Positions 49,917 through 57,578 of a DNA stretch of 63,761 nucleotides are shown here, piece by piece. The DNA is from Candidatus Methylomirabilota bacterium (lineage in GTDB: Bacteria > Methylomirabilota > Methylomirabilia > Rokubacteriales > CSP1-6). The stretch is from contig DASTYT010000106.1 of assembly GCA_035764725.1 (NCBI GenBank), forward strand, positions 1-63,761, written 5' to 3'. The number at the start of each line of letters is the position of its first letter. The first letter of the stretch is position 1. A program made the translations under genes and the position numbers. The notes under the pieces were generated by a model. It saw nothing but the letters and a program-made list of their open reading frames with translations, did no database searches and had not been told where the DNA came from.

Positions 49917-51910
49917 CCCACCCGCCGATCGAGCCAGCCGCGGCCGAGCAGGATCATGCCGGCCGCGGCGAGGCTCACGAGCGCGCCGGCCCACTCGGCG
50001 AGGCCGGGCCGGTGGTGCAGGGTGACCTCCAACCCGGGCGTCGCCGGCAGCTCGACCTCGAGCAATCCCAGCTCGCCCTGCCGCGTCGCGAGGGGACCGC
50101 GCGGACCCCACGCCCGCCAGAGCGGTGACCAGGCAACTCCCGTCGAGACCCAGCCCGCCTCGGGACTGGCCAGGACCGCGAGGTAGCGATCGGGGCCCAC
50201 GGCTCGGGCGAGGGGACGCGGCGTCGGCGTGGTGAAGAGGAGAAACGGGCCCACGTGCATCGGCGGGGCCCACGCCGGATCGGCGGTGAGGAAGCTCAGG
50301 CGTGGGATGTCCTCGTCCAGCGCGACGACGGTGGACACCCGCAGCTGGGCGGCCAGCCGTGACAGCTCGCCCGGCCGCAGGCGGTCAGGCTCTCGGCCGA
50401 ACAGGGACACCGGGTCCAGCTGCTCGGCCAGCTGTCGGATGGGCTGGCGAAGCGCCGCCGCGCCCTCGCGAAGGCCGGCGTAGAAGTATCCCGCTACCGG
50501 CGAGGGATGCGTGAAGGTGCCGCCGATGATCCCCCGGTCCACGAGCGTGGGGGTGAGAGCGGGCAGATGAGAGTGCTCGCGCCACCAGTCCTGGCCAAAC
50601 TCGAGCGGCACCGACGAACGAAGGAAGAGCACGCGGCCCGGAGGCGTGCGTCGCAACGCGTCCCAGAGGGCGTCGAAGCGATACCCGTGGATCACGCTCT
50701 CCATCGTCGGCCAGTCCCTGACGCGCGGCCAGAGCGACACGGTGGGCTCGCGCGACACGGCGGTCGGGGCCGAGAGGAAGATTCCCGCGGCCAGGCCGAG
50801 CGTGATCGTGATGCCCGCGGCGGCCCAGGGAGGCTCCCAGCGGTAGCGCGCGAGGCCGGCCCGCAGCAACGCCGCCACCGACGCGCTGGCGCCGAGCAAC
50901 AGGGCGAGGATCACGCTGTCCATGAGCCGATCGGCCGGGAGCCAGTGGAGCCCCGTCGGCCCGGCGAAGATCGAGTCGAGCAGCGTCACCGCGATGATCG
51001 GGGCCGGCAGAGTCTCCAGCCAGAGGAGGGGCCGAGCGGGTCGGGAGCCCATCGTGACCGCGAGGCCGCCGGCCGGGCTCAGCGCCAGCAGAAGGAGCAG
51101 CAGGGGACGGCTCGCGAAATCGGCCGCCAGCCCCGCGAGGGAGGCATCGGCCCAGGCGAGCGCGAGCGCCATCGGGGGCTCGATGACGAGATGCGCGACG
51201 AGCGGGAGCAGCCAGAACGCGGTGAGGCCCAGGCCGAGCGCGACCACGACCGCCGAGGTGCCGAGCGCGTAGCGCCGCGGCACCGGGGCGAGCGCGCCGA
51301 CCAGCGCCACCAGCACGACCGCCATCGCGCTGTGCGCGGGATGCGCCAGGATCACCGCGGCGACAAGGAGCGCCGGCACCGCGCGTGGTCGGGCCCGTCC
51401 TTCCAGCCAGGGCAGGAGGGTAAAGGCGAGGAGCGGGAGCAGGCCCCAGCCAAGCCGCGCGGCCACGAGACCCCAGCGCAGCCCCTCCTCGGCGCCGCTG
51501 CGCGAGCCCGCGGAGATCACAAGCCCCAGGAACGCGGCGGGCAGCGCCGCCCACCCGGAGCCGAGCGCGCGGGCGAGCAGCGCATAGGTCGTCGCGGCCG
51601 GGAGCAAGAACACGAGCCAGACTAGGATCAGGTAGAGGGTGCCAGGGCTCGCGAGCCCGAAGGCCAGCCAGTGGAGAACATAGCCCAGATAGAAGAAGAG
51701 CGGGGGGTAGTACTGGAGCTCGGGATAGCCGGCCCACCAGCCGGGGTTCCAGTGCCACGGTGCCGGACCGAGCGTGATGACGTGGATCAGCCGATAGAGC
51801 TGGCCCGGATGATCGTCTGCGCCCGGGACACCGCGGCCGAGCGCCGTCCAGCCCCACGCGACGGCGTAGACAGCGAGAGGAATTGCCGCGACCATCGTCC
51901 GACGCTGCAC
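49913..51910 (-). CDS. Large polytopic membrane protein, PTPS-related/GT-C-like
   Basis: 665 residues from GTG 51910 (ATG 51895 is an alternative). About twelve membrane segments with a long loop near the C-terminus. The N-terminus (PGADDHPGQLYRLIHV, WNPGWWAGYPELQYYPPLFF) resembles the 6-pyruvoyl-tetrahydropterin-synthase-related membrane family, which looks like GT-C glycosyltransferases: an acidic pair in the first loop and an aromatic second motif. Activity unproven. A TATACT box is 11 nt before the GTG. It overlaps the convergent SDR by 4 bp. Confidence 0.75.
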   Translation of the reverse strand: MQRRTMVAAIPLAVYAVAWGWTALGRGVPGADDHPGQLYRLIHVITLGPAPWHWNPGWWAGYPELQYYPPLFFYLGYVLHWLAFGLASPGTLYLILVWLVFLLPAATTYALLARALGSGWAALPAAFLGLVISAGSRSGAEEGLRWGLVAARLGWGLLPLLAFTLLPWLEGRARPRAVPALLVAAVILAHPAHSAMAVVLVALVGALAPVPRRYALGTSAVVVALGLGLTAFWLLPLVAHLVIEPPMALALAWADASLAGLAADFASRPLLLLLLALSPAGGLAVTMGSRPARPLLWLETLPAPIIAVTLLDSIFAGPTGLHWLPADRLMDSVILALLLGASASVAALLRAGLARYRWEPPWAAAGITITLGLAAGIFLSAPTAVSREPTVSLWPRVRDWPTMESVIHGYRFDALWDALRRTPPGRVLFLRSSVPLEFGQDWWREHSHLPALTPTLVDRGIIGGTFTHPSPVAGYFYAGLREGAAALRQPIRQLAEQLDPVSLFGREPDRLRPGELSRLAAQLRVSTVVALDEDIPRLSFLTADPAWAPPMHVGPFLLFTTPTPRPLARAVGPDRYLAVLASPEAGWVSTGVAWSPLWRAWGPRGPLATRQGELGLLEVELPATPGLEVTLHHRPGLAEWAGALVSLAAAGMILLGRGWLDRRVG

Positions 51911-51921
51911 GCTCGGGCGCG

Positions 51922-51927
51922 AGTATA
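51922..51927 (-). promoter_or_regulatory. -10 box of the GT-C-like membrane protein gene
   Basis: TATACT on the minus strand, 11 nt before the GTG at 51910; predicted leader of a few nucleotides at most. Confidence 0.45.
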
Positions 51928-51941
51928 CCGGGCTTCTCTCG

Positions 51942-51970
51942 TTGACATTCGTTTCTCGCGAGTGTTAAGT
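51942..51970 (+). promoter_or_regulatory. Sigma70-type promoter of the threonine-synthase-like operon
   Basis: TTGACA (51942-51947), 17-bp spacer, TTAAGT (51965-51970). It gives a leader of about 90 nt to the ATG at 52070. Confidence 0.6.
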
Positions 51971-51991
51971 ATTCGAAATCGTGTCGCTCGG

Positions 51992-52060
51992 ATCGGTGAT
52001 CGCGGCAGCGGCCATGCCGGGATCGTGCAGGCACTTTCGGGGCTCAAATCCCCTACCGAT
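51992..52060 (+). promoter_or_regulatory. Structured mRNA leader of the threonine-synthase-like gene
   Basis: ATCGGT (51992-51997) pairs with ACCGAT (52055-52060), enclosing a CGGCA/TGCCG hairpin with a 7-nt loop and a GGGG/CCCC hairpin with a 7-nt loop. The closing helix ends directly at the GGAGAGG Shine-Dalgarno (52061-52067). A multi-branched fold touching the ribosome-binding site suggests a cis-regulatory RNA; it matches no riboswitch class I know. Confidence 0.4.
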
Positions 52061-52069
52061 GGAGAGGCC

Positions 52070-53332
52070 ATGGATCGAGTGAAGGGACTGACCTGTCGAG
52101 AGTGCGGGCGATCATACCCGTCCTCTCCCGCTCACGTCTGCGAGTTCTGCTTCGGCCCCCTCGAGGTCGACTACGACTGGGGCGTCATGCGCGCGCGCGT
52201 CAGCCGCGCCCGCATCGAGGCGGGACCCCGCAGCATCTGGCGTTACGCGGATCTCCTGCCCGTCGGGCTCGACGCGGACGGCGAGCCGCCGGTGGGCCAG
52301 GCGGCGGGCTTCACGCCGCTGGTCCGGGCCCGCAATCTCGGCGGGGAGCTCGGCGTCACGCAGCTCTACATCAAGAACGACTCCGTCTGCCATCCGACCT
52401 GGTCCTTCAAGGACCGCGTGGTGTCGGTGGCGGTCGCGAAGGCCAGGGAATTCGGCTTCGACACCGTGGCGTGCGCGTCCACGGGCAATCTCGCCAACTC
52501 GGTGGCCGCCCACGCGGCGGAGGCGCATCTTCAGGCGTACGTGTTCATTCCCACCGATCTCGAGCAGGGCAAGGTGACCGCAACCCTCGTCTATGACCCG
52601 GTGCTGTTCGCCGTGCAGGGGACCTATGACGAGGTCAACCGCCTCTGCTCGGAGATCGCCGACAAGTATCACTGGGCGTTCGTCAACATCAATCTCCGCC
52701 CGTACTACGGGGAGGGCTCCAAGACCGTCGGCTACGAGATCGCCGAGCAGCTCGGCTGGCGCGCCCCCGCCCACGTGGTGGTGCCGTGCGCCGGCGGCGC
52801 GCTCCTCACCAAGATCGCCCGCGCCTTCGAGGAGATGCGGGACCTCGGCTTGATCCCCGCGGCCCACACGAGGATGTACGCCGCCCAGGCGCTCGGCTGC
52901 GGACCCATCGTCACCATGATCAAGAACGACACCGACGTGGTGGTCCCGGTGAAGCCCAACACCATCGCCAAGTCCCTCGCCATCGGCAACCCCGCCGACG
53001 CCTACTACGCCTACCGCGCCGCCAAGGACTCCGGCGGCCACGGCGAGCACGCCACCGAGGAGGAGATCGTGGAGTGCATGCAGCTCCTCGCGCGCTCCGA
53101 GGGCATCTTCGCGGAGACCGCGGGTGGCGTGACCGTCGCGGCAACCCGGCGCCTCATCGAGGCCGGCCGCATCCCGCGCAACGAGCCCATCGTGATCTGC
53201 ATCACCGGCAGCGGGCTCAAGACCCCGGACGTGCTGCACGACCGGCTGTCCGCCAGCGTGACCATACGGCCGCAGCTCTCGGTCTTCGACCAGGCGCTGG
53301 CCGATCTCAAGTCGAAGGGAGACATCGCATGA
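52070..53332 (+). CDS. Threonine-synthase-like PLP enzyme with N-terminal zinc ribbon
   Basis: 420 residues. The N-terminus is a CxxC...CxxC zinc ribbon (LTCRECG, HVCEFCFG); then a fold-type II PLP enzyme with Lys114 in TWSFKDRV and the phosphate loop CAGGALL. It is annotated best as threonine synthase (O-phosphohomoserine to threonine), but the next gene is a MoaD-like sulfur carrier whose ATG overlaps its stop. In this context a sulfhydrylation using a protein thiocarboxylate is an alternative. The ATG has GGAGAGG 2 nt upstream. Confidence 0.85.
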   Translation: MDRVKGLTCRECGRSYPSSPAHVCEFCFGPLEVDYDWGVMRARVSRARIEAGPRSIWRYADLLPVGLDADGEPPVGQAAGFTPLVRARNLGGELGVTQLYIKNDSVCHPTWSFKDRVVSVAVAKAREFGFDTVACASTGNLANSVAAHAAEAHLQAYVFIPTDLEQGKVTATLVYDPVLFAVQGTYDEVNRLCSEIADKYHWAFVNINLRPYYGEGSKTVGYEIAEQLGWRAPAHVVVPCAGGALLTKIARAFEEMRDLGLIPAAHTRMYAAQALGCGPIVTMIKNDTDVVVPVKPNTIAKSLAIGNPADAYYAYRAAKDSGGHGEHATEEEIVECMQLLARSEGIFAETAGGVTVAATRRLIEAGRIPRNEPIVICITGSGLKTPDVLHDRLSASVTIRPQLSVFDQALADLKSKGDIA

Positions 53333-53607
53333 GCGTGCTCGTTCGCATTCCCACCCCGCTCCGCAGCCTGACCAAGGGAGCCGCCGAGGTCCAGGGGAGC
53401 GGGGACACCGTCGGCGACATCATTCAGGACCTGGAGCGCCAGTTCCCCGGCCTCCGCGACCGCCTCGTGGACGAGGGCGGCGATCTCCGGCGGTTCATCA
53501 ACATCTATGTCAACGAGGAGGACATCCGGTTCCTCGAGGGCGCCAAGACCACGCTCAAGGCAGGCGACTCCGTCTCGATCGTGCCCGCCATCGCCGGCGG
53601 CCGGTAG
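53329..53607 (+). CDS. MoaD/ThiS-like sulfur carrier with an extra C-terminal Arg
   Basis: 92 residues, ubiquitin-like beta-grasp of the archaeal MoaD type. The end reads SIVPAIAGGR: the Gly-Gly used for adenylation and thiocarboxylate formation is followed by one Arg. Carriers with a residue after Gly-Gly need proteolytic trimming, as for the Wolinella homocysteine carrier HcyS. No JAMM protease is in the window. The ATG overlaps the upstream stop (ATGA), strongly linking the carrier to the PLP enzyme. Confidence 0.88.
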   Translation: MSVLVRIPTPLRSLTKGAAEVQGSGDTVGDIIQDLERQFPGLRDRLVDEGGDLRRFINIYVNEEDIRFLEGAKTTLKAGDSVSIVPAIAGGR

Positions 53608-53609
53608 CG

Positions 53610-53865
53610 ATGCGCTGGCCTCAGGGCCGCATGCGCGTCCGGCTGACATTCCCTCCCGATCTCGTACGCAAGCCCGTCGTCTACCACCTCGTGAAGGACT
53701 TCGACCTCGTGGCCAACATTCGCCGGGCCGACGTCCAGCGCGACCACGGCTGGGTGGTGCTGGAGCTGGAGGGCGCCGAGGACCGGCCTGCACCAGGGCG
53801 TGGCCTGGCTCAAGCAACAGGGCGTCACGGTGGACCCCATCGAGCGCGACGTGGTGCTGTCGTGA
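53610..53865 (+). pseudogene. NIL-domain protein gene interrupted by a one-base frameshift
   Basis: From ATG 53610 (or 53631) the frame encodes the first part of a NIL domain: MRVRLTFPPDLVRKPVVYHL, then RDHGWVVLELEGAED. At 53784 one extra C throws it out of frame; the +1 frame continues GLHQGVAWLKQQGVTVDPIE to TGA 53863-53865, completing a normal-length domain of about 80 residues. NIL proteins accompany methionine/homocysteine synthesis and transport. This could be real decay, a sequencing error, or a programmed +1 shift. It sits between the MoaD-like and aminotransferase genes. Confidence 0.75.
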
Positions 53866-53878
53866 GGGCGGAGGGGCG

Positions 53879-55048
53879 ATGATCGGGATCTCCAAGCGGG
53901 TCCAGGGATTCACGGAGTCGGTCATCCGCGAGATGACGCGGGTGAACAACCAGTACAACGGCATCAACCTCGCGCAGGGCATGCCGAACTTTCCGCCCCC
54001 GCGCGAGCTGGTGGAGGCCGCGCATCGGGCGCTCGACGGCGACTTCCACCAGTATGCGATCACCTGGGGCACTCCGCGCCTGCGCCAGGCCATCGCCGCG
54101 AAGTACCGGCGCTTCTACGGGATGGAGGTGGAGCCCGACCGCCACGTCACCGTCTGCTGCGGCTCGACCGAGACCATGCTCGCCACCCTCCTCGCCGTGC
54201 TCAACCCCGGCGACGAGGTCATCATCTTCGAGCCCTTCTACGAGAACTACGGCCCCGGCTGCATCATCGCCGGCGCGGTGCCGATCTGGGTGCCGCTCGA
54301 GCCGCCGGACTTCAGCTTCGATCCCGACCGCCTGGCCCGGGCGGTGACGCCCCGCACGCGCGCCATCGTCTTCAACAGCCCGAACAATCCCTCCGGCAAG
54401 GTGTTCTCGCGGGCGGAGCTCCAGCAGATCGCCGACCTCTGCCTCGAGCACGACCTCCTGGCGATCACCGACGAGATCTACGAGCACATCATCTATGACG
54501 GGAGTGGCCACACGCCGATCGCAACCCTCCCGGGCATGGCCGACCGGACGGTGACGATCTCCGGCATCTCCAAGTCCTACTCGGTGACCGGCTGGCGAAT
54601 CGGCTACGCCATCGCCAATCCCGAGCTGTCGGTGGGGATTCGCCGGGCCCACGATTTCATCACGGTGGGCGCGCCGCACCCGCTGCAGGAGGCCGCGGTC
54701 ACCGCGCTCCAGTTCCCCGACGCCTACTACACGCGGCTCCGCGAGTCGTACCAGGCGCGAAGAGACCTCCTCTTCTCCCAGGTCGAGGCGGCGGGCTTCG
54801 TGGCCTGGAAGCCGCAGGGGGCGTACTACATCCTCACCGACGTCGCCCACTTCATGAAGCAGTACGACTGCGCGGACGACACCGCCTTCGCCATGCACCT
54901 CATCAAGGAGGTGGGCGTGGCCACGGTGCCCGGCTCGTCCTTCTATGCGCACGGGGATCTCGGGCGCACCAAGATCCGGTTCTGCTTCCCGAAGACCGAC
55001 GACATGCTCATCGAGGCGGGCCGCCGGCTCCAGAAGCTGGCGCGGTGA
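53879..55048 (+). CDS. Class I/II PLP aminotransferase
   Basis: 389 residues of aspartate-aminotransferase fold type I. PLP Lys232 is in SGISKSYSVTGWRIGY; the Asn/Asp of the cofactor site are in SPNNPSG and ITDEIYEH; the Arg binding the alpha-carboxylate is near TKIRFCF. It resembles enzymes annotated as methionine or kynurenine aminotransferases; the amino donor is unknown. A GCGGAGGGG Shine-Dalgarno precedes the ATG. Its neighbours suggest sulfur-amino-acid metabolism. Confidence 0.88.
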   Translation: MIGISKRVQGFTESVIREMTRVNNQYNGINLAQGMPNFPPPRELVEAAHRALDGDFHQYAITWGTPRLRQAIAAKYRRFYGMEVEPDRHVTVCCGSTETMLATLLAVLNPGDEVIIFEPFYENYGPGCIIAGAVPIWVPLEPPDFSFDPDRLARAVTPRTRAIVFNSPNNPSGKVFSRAELQQIADLCLEHDLLAITDEIYEHIIYDGSGHTPIATLPGMADRTVTISGISKSYSVTGWRIGYAIANPELSVGIRRAHDFITVGAPHPLQEAAVTALQFPDAYYTRLRESYQARRDLLFSQVEAAGFVAWKPQGAYYILTDVAHFMKQYDCADDTAFAMHLIKEVGVATVPGSSFYAHGDLGRTKIRFCFPKTDDMLIEAGRRLQKLAR

Positions 55049-56373
55049 CGCTGCGGGAGTCGGCCCGCGCGGTGTTCGACGCCGCGCTGCGGGCCGGGGA
55101 TGTCCGGCCGCTCGTCCAGCGCGCCCTCGCGGGACTGACCCTTCCTCCCAGCGGGCGCGTCCTGCCACCCCACGGCCGAGTGCTGCCGCCCCACGGCCGA
55201 GTGCTGGTGGTCGGCGCCGGGAAAGCCTCGGGTGCGATGGCGGCGGCGGCCGAGGAGGCGCTGGGCGACCGCATCGCGGACGGTGTCGTCGCCGTCAAGG
55301 ACGGCTATCTCGCCCCCACCCGCCGCGTCCGCCTGCTCGAGTCCGGCCACCCCGTGCCCGATGCGCGAGGGGCGGCGGCCGCCCGCGCCATCCACGACCT
55401 CGCCCGTACCGCGCGTCCCGACGACCTCTTGCTGGTGCTGATCTCGGGCGGCGGCTCCGCGCTCACCCCGGCCCCCGCGCCACCGATCACGCTGGAAGAA
55501 AAGCAGGCCCTCACCCGGCTCCTCCTCCGCGCGGGCGCCACCATCAATCAGCTCAACGCGGTGCGGAAGCACTGCTCGATCTTGAAGGGCGGCCAGCTCG
55601 CCCGGGCCGCCGACGGGGCGAGGGTGCATGCCCTGCTCCTTTCCGACGTCATCGGTGACCCTCTGGACGTCATCGCCTCGGGTCCGACCGCGCCCGACGA
55701 ATCCACCTATGCCGAGGCGCTCGACATCCTTGAGCGCTTCGGCATCGCCGAGCAGGTGGCCCCAAGCATTCGCCGGCGGCTGGAGGAGGGGCGCCGCGGC
55801 GCCATCCCCGAGACACCCAAGCTCGGTGACCCGCTCTTCGCGCGCGTGACCAACACCGTGATCGGCAACAACCAGCTGGTCGTCACCGCCGCCGTCGAGC
55901 GGGCACGGGCGCTCGGCTTCGCCCCGCATCTCCTGACGCGGACGCTCGAGGGCGAAGCGCGAGAGGTCGGGGCTCGATTTGTCCGCATGGCGCGGGACAT
56001 TCGCGCGGGAAGCGGACCGGTACGTCCGCCCTGCTGCCTGATTGCCGGGGGCGAGACGACCGTGACGGTGACGGGGCAGGGCAGCGGGGGCCGCTGTCAG
56101 GAACTGGCGGTGGCCGCCGCCATCCAGATGGCCGGACTCCCTGATGTGGTGGTGCTGGCGGCGGGGACGGACGGCAGCGATGGGCCGACGACGGCAGCGG
56201 GCGCGCTCGCCGACGGAGAGAGCGCCGCGCGCGCCGGCGCGCTCGGCGTGGATCTTGCCGCGCGACTGGCCGACAACGATGCCAATCCCGCGCTCGCTGC
56301 GCTCGGCGATCTCATCGTCACGGGTCCCAGCAACACCAATCTCCTCGATCTCTACCTCGTCCTCGTCGGCTAG
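55045..56373 (+). CDS. Glycerate 2-kinase (GckA/MOFRL type)
   Basis: 442 residues, GckA/TtuD family (often misannotated hydroxypyruvate reductase), phosphorylating glycerate at C2 with ATP. Features: VLVVGAGKASGAMA near residue 53, ISGGGSAL, a C-terminal MOFRL domain (LAAGTDGSDGPTTAAGA, DLYLVLVG). Before the first strand a 7-residue unit GRVLPPH is repeated (residues 37-43 and 44-50), an expansion unusual for the family. The GTG overlaps the aminotransferase stop (GTGA). Confidence 0.9.
   Translation: MTLRESARAVFDAALRAGDVRPLVQRALAGLTLPPSGRVLPPHGRVLPPHGRVLVVGAGKASGAMAAAAEEALGDRIADGVVAVKDGYLAPTRRVRLLESGHPVPDARGAAAARAIHDLARTARPDDLLLVLISGGGSALTPAPAPPITLEEKQALTRLLLRAGATINQLNAVRKHCSILKGGQLARAADGARVHALLLSDVIGDPLDVIASGPTAPDESTYAEALDILERFGIAEQVAPSIRRRLEEGRRGAIPETPKLGDPLFARVTNTVIGNNQLVVTAAVERARALGFAPHLLTRTLEGEAREVGARFVRMARDIRAGSGPVRPPCCLIAGGETTVTVTGQGSGGRCQELAVAAAIQMAGLPDVVVLAAGTDGSDGPTTAAGALADGESAARAGALGVDLAARLADNDANPALAALGDLIVTGPSNTNLLDLYLVLVG
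55153..55194 (+). repeat. Two-copy 21-bp in-frame tandem repeat in the glycerate kinase gene
   Basis: Encodes GRVLPPH twice and is followed by a third partial copy (GRVL) that belongs to the first beta strand. The copies differ by a few synonymous bases, so the duplication is not brand new. Confidence 0.8.
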
Positions 56374-56436
56374 CTCGTCAGGCATTTGTCACCTGCTCGT
56401 CGCGCAGGCGAAATGCTCTTAGTGCGCGAGATTGCG

Positions 56437-56494
56437 TTGGTGGGGAATTTCGACCCACAAGGTTATCCACCAACGATCCACAACTTCAGTGGAT
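56437..56494. repeat. Inverted and direct repeats with DnaA-box-like sites upstream of rlmN
   Basis: TTGGTGG (56437-56443) pairs with CCACCAA (56467-56473). ATCCAC occurs at 56465 and 56476 (11-bp spacing), and the second copy pairs with GTGGAT (56489-56494) around AACTTCA. TTATCCACC (56463-56471) is one mismatch from the TTATCCACA DnaA box. The 170-bp gap 56374-56543 is locally less GC-rich than its surroundings. The role is unknown: operator, terminator-like structure or DnaA binding. Confidence 0.4.
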
Positions 56495-56528
56495 AGAAGC
56501 GCGCCCGGGACTGCCCAAAGCGCTGTGC

Positions 56529-56534
56529 TATCCT
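56529..56534 (+). promoter_or_regulatory. Leaderless extended -10 box for rlmN
   Basis: TGCTATCCT (extended -10; hexamer TATCCT), 9 nt before the ATG at 56544; no Shine-Dalgarno. Confidence 0.55.
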
Positions 56535-56543
56535 AGCCCGCGT

Positions 56544-57578
56544 ATGTCGCGGACAAATCTTCTCGATCTCCTTCCCGACGAGCTCGAGGCCCTAGCGGAA
56601 TCTCTCGGCGCGCCGCGCTATCGCGGGCGGCAGCTCGCGAACTGGCTCTATGCCAAGGGCGTGAGCGATCTCGCGCTGATGTCGGACCTGCCACGCGAGC
56701 TTCGGGAGACCTTGGCCGAGCGGAACACCATCGCGGTGCCCGCACTCGAGCGGGCCACGCCGTCGCGGGACGGCAGCGAGAAGCTCGTGCTCCGGCTGGC
56801 CGATGGCGCGCGCGTCCAGTCGGTACTCATGCCCGACGAAGACCGGCTCACCCTGTGCCTTTCGACTCAAGTGGGCTGCGGCTTCGGCTGCACCTTCTGC
56901 TTCACCGGCACGATGGGGCTCGGCCGGGACCTCGGCGCCGGCGAGATCGTGGGGCAGGTGCTGGCGGCGCGGGCCCGCCTGGCGCCCGGCGCGCGCATCA
57001 CGCACATCGTCTACATGGGCATGGGGGAGCCCCTCGCCAACTACGCCGCGACGGCGCGGTCGCTTCGCCTCCTGACCGACCCGCGGGCCTTGGGCTTCTC
57101 GCCCCGGCGCATCACCGTCTCCACCGTGGGCCTGGTCGCCGGCATCGAGCGGCTGGCCCGGGACGACTTCCGCGTGAATCTCGCCATCTCGCTCCACGCC
57201 ACCACCAACGAGGTGCGCGACCGGCTCATGCCGGTCAACAAGGGCGTGAAGCTCGAAGCGCTGCTGGCCGCCTGCAAGCGCTTCCCGCTGCCGACGCGTC
57301 AGCGCATGACGTTCGAGTACGTGCTGCTGGACGGCGTCAACGACTCGCCGGACGACGCCCGGCGGCTGGTGAAGCTTCTCAAGGGCATGCGGGCCAAGGT
57401 GAACCTGATCCCGTTCAACGAATGGGACGGGGCGGGCTACACGCGGCCGCCGCTCGCGCGCATCCTGGGCTTCCAGGCCATCGTGCTGGAGCACGGGATC
57501 ACCGCGACGGTGCGCTGGAGCAAGGGCGAGGACATCGGAGCGGCCTGCGGCCAGCTCAACGAGCGCCTGGCGTGCTGA
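56544..57578 (+). CDS. rlmN: 23S rRNA/tRNA adenine-C2 methyltransferase RlmN
   Basis: 344 residues, radical SAM methyltransferase acting on A2503 of 23S rRNA and A37 of some tRNAs. The CxxxCxxC motif is CGFGCTFC at about residues 112-119; the methyl-carrying Cys is probably the terminal Cys344 (LNERLAC) region, as in family members where it lies near the C-terminus, and GMGEPLANY is present. The mtaB gene starts inside its last codons. Confidence 0.95.
   Translation: MSRTNLLDLLPDELEALAESLGAPRYRGRQLANWLYAKGVSDLALMSDLPRELRETLAERNTIAVPALERATPSRDGSEKLVLRLADGARVQSVLMPDEDRLTLCLSTQVGCGFGCTFCFTGTMGLGRDLGAGEIVGQVLAARARLAPGARITHIVYMGMGEPLANYAATARSLRLLTDPRALGFSPRRITVSTVGLVAGIERLARDDFRVNLAISLHATTNEVRDRLMPVNKGVKLEALLAACKRFPLPTRQRMTFEYVLLDGVNDSPDDARRLVKLLKGMRAKVNLIPFNEWDGAGYTRPPLARILGFQAIVLEHGITATVRWSKGEDIGAACGQLNERLAC

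Noticed and set aside
51992..52060. tRNA-like fold with matching ends and a 7-nt loop reading TCAAAT
   Set aside because: It lacks a D-arm, a proper anticodon arm with U33 and a 5-bp T stem, and is too short for tRNA-Sec; kept only as a structured leader.
56437..56494. Replication origin
   Set aside because: Only one near-consensus DnaA box, no strong AT-rich unwinding region, and no dnaA, dnaN or parAB genes nearby.
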